A DNA stretch of 7,086 bases, from the NCBI GenBank assembly GCA_003155275.1, contig PMCC01000151.1:1-7086 (forward strand), read 5' to 3'. The position numbers and the translations under genes were made by a program. This DNA comes from Actinomycetota bacterium. GTDB lineage: Bacteria > Actinomycetota > Humimicrobiia > Humimicrobiales > Humimicrobiaceae. Below the pieces are notes generated by a model. The model was not told the DNA's origin, did no database searches, and saw only the letters and a program-made list of their open reading frames with translations. The number at the start of each line of letters is the position of its first letter. Position 1 is the first letter of the stretch. Shown one piece after another: positions 6,286 through 7,086 of this stretch.

Positions 6286-7086
6286 ATGTCTCTTATGACA
6301 AAAGATCAATATATTGAAAGTTTAAGGAAGTTAAACTTAAAAGTATTTATGTTTGGAAAACAGGTAAAGAATATTATTGATGATCCAATCATCAGGCCAT
6401 CATTGAATTCGGTAGCGCTGACTTACGAAATGGCTCAAATTGAAGAATATAAAGATCTTATGCATGCCAAATCTGTGCTAACCGGAAAGATTATTAACAG
6501 GTTTACCCACCTGCACCAGAGCAGTGATGATCTTATTAAAAAGATTAAAATGCAAAGGCTGCTTGGACAGAATTGTGCATCATGTTTTCAGCGATGTGTG
6601 GGCCTTGATGCAGGAAATGCGCTTTTTTCTACGACCTTTGAGATCGATGAAAAGTATGGGACCTCATACCACAAGAATTTTATAAAATTTTGGGAATATG
6701 TCCAGGAAAATGACCTGACAGTTGATGGCGCCATGACAGACCCGAAAGGCGACAGAAGCCTGTCTCCTTCAAAACAGCCTGATCCTGATATGTATTTAAG
6801 AGTAGTAGAAAAAAGAAAAGATGGAATAATCGTTAGAGGGGCAAAAGCACACCAGACCGGTATCATAAACTCCCATGAGGTAATTGTAATGCCTACACAG
6901 GCAATGCATGAAGAAGATAAAGACTATGCTGTAAGTTTTGCAACGCCTACAGATACTGAAGGAATAATCATTATATATGGCAGACAGTCGTGTGATACAA
7001 GGAAACTGGAGGAAGGTGCAACTATTGATTTGGGCAACTGCACTTTTGGGGGCCATGAGGCATTGGTAATATTTGAAGACGTGTTT
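6286..7086 (+). CDS. abfD: 4-hydroxybutyryl-CoA dehydratase, N-terminal part (3' end cut by window end)
   Basis: These are the first 267 residues of 4-hydroxybutyryl-CoA dehydratase, which performs the radical dehydration of 4-hydroxybutyryl-CoA to crotonyl-CoA. The start MSLMTKDQYIESLRKLN aligns with the C. aminobutyricum enzyme with one extra residue. AGGAG at 6272-6276 precedes the ATG by nine bases. Cys100 and Cys104 (CASCFQRCVG) match cluster ligands Cys99 and Cys103. Thr191 (GAKAHQTG) and Glu258 (GGHEALVIF) match Thr190 and Glu257. An extra Cys97 close to the ligands replaces a threonine of the C. aminobutyricum protein. GAMTDPKGDRSLSPS is a strongly conserved family stretch. The fragment ends exactly on a codon boundary (EDVF), and the codons at base 1 (VPNERIF) are precisely what should follow, giving a 486-residue protein when joined. 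Confidence 0.96.
   Translation, partial: MSLMTKDQYIESLRKLNLKVFMFGKQVKNIIDDPIIRPSLNSVALTYEMAQIEEYKDLMHAKSVLTGKIINRFTHLHQSSDDLIKKIKMQRLLGQNCASCFQRCVGLDAGNALFSTTFEIDEKYGTSYHKNFIKFWEYVQENDLTVDGAMTDPKGDRSLSPSKQPDPDMYLRVVEKRKDGIIVRGAKAHQTGIINSHEVIVMPTQAMHEEDKDYAVSFATPTDTEGIIIIYGRQSCDTRKLEEGATIDLGNCTFGGHEALVIFEDVF

Overview
The window is a compact, single-strand catabolic cluster from a bacterium that is probably anaerobic. It encodes the oxygen-sensitive flavin/iron-sulfur enzyme 4-hydroxybutyryl-CoA dehydratase together with clostridial-type thiolase, crotonase and 3-hydroxybutyryl-CoA dehydrogenase. AT-leaning codon use, frequent ATA and AGA/AGG codons and AGGAG-type ribosome binding sites fit Firmicutes/Clostridia, but other anaerobic lineages are not excluded.

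Layout, all on the + strand: 1-660 is the C-terminal part of 4-hydroxybutyryl-CoA dehydratase (abfD). 661-885 is the only long noncoding gap, with a perfect 26-bp tandem duplication and a very AT-rich stretch. Then come thl (886-2088), crt (2092-2871) and hbd (2887-3732). These are followed by a free-standing 78-residue lipoyl-domain protein (3787-4023), the beta and alpha subunits of a thiamin-diphosphate 2-oxoacid (or acetoin) dehydrogenase E1 (4112-5080 and 5094-6080), a 48-residue orphan ORF (6113-6259), and the N-terminal part of abfD (6286-7086), which runs off the end.

The most striking observation is that the two ends fit together. The last base completes codon 267 of abfD and base 1 begins the very next codon. 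The joined protein has 486 residues with every recognisable active-site residue in register. The sequence therefore looks like a circular contig opened inside abfD. It could be a real small circle, a tandemly repeated chromosomal segment, or an assembly loop. There is no replication, partition or mobilisation gene, which favours tandem repetition or an assembly explanation over an autonomous plasmid.

Together, AbfD, Crt, Hbd and Thl convert 4-hydroxybutyryl-CoA through crotonyl-CoA, 3-hydroxybutyryl-CoA and acetoacetyl-CoA to two acetyl-CoA. No electron-transfer flavoprotein or butyryl-CoA dehydrogenase is present, so the encoded route points to acetyl-CoA rather than butyrate. The E1 subunits and lipoyl carrier add a 2-oxoacid oxidation function, but the E2 acyltransferase core and E3 are absent from the window and must come from elsewhere or not be used.
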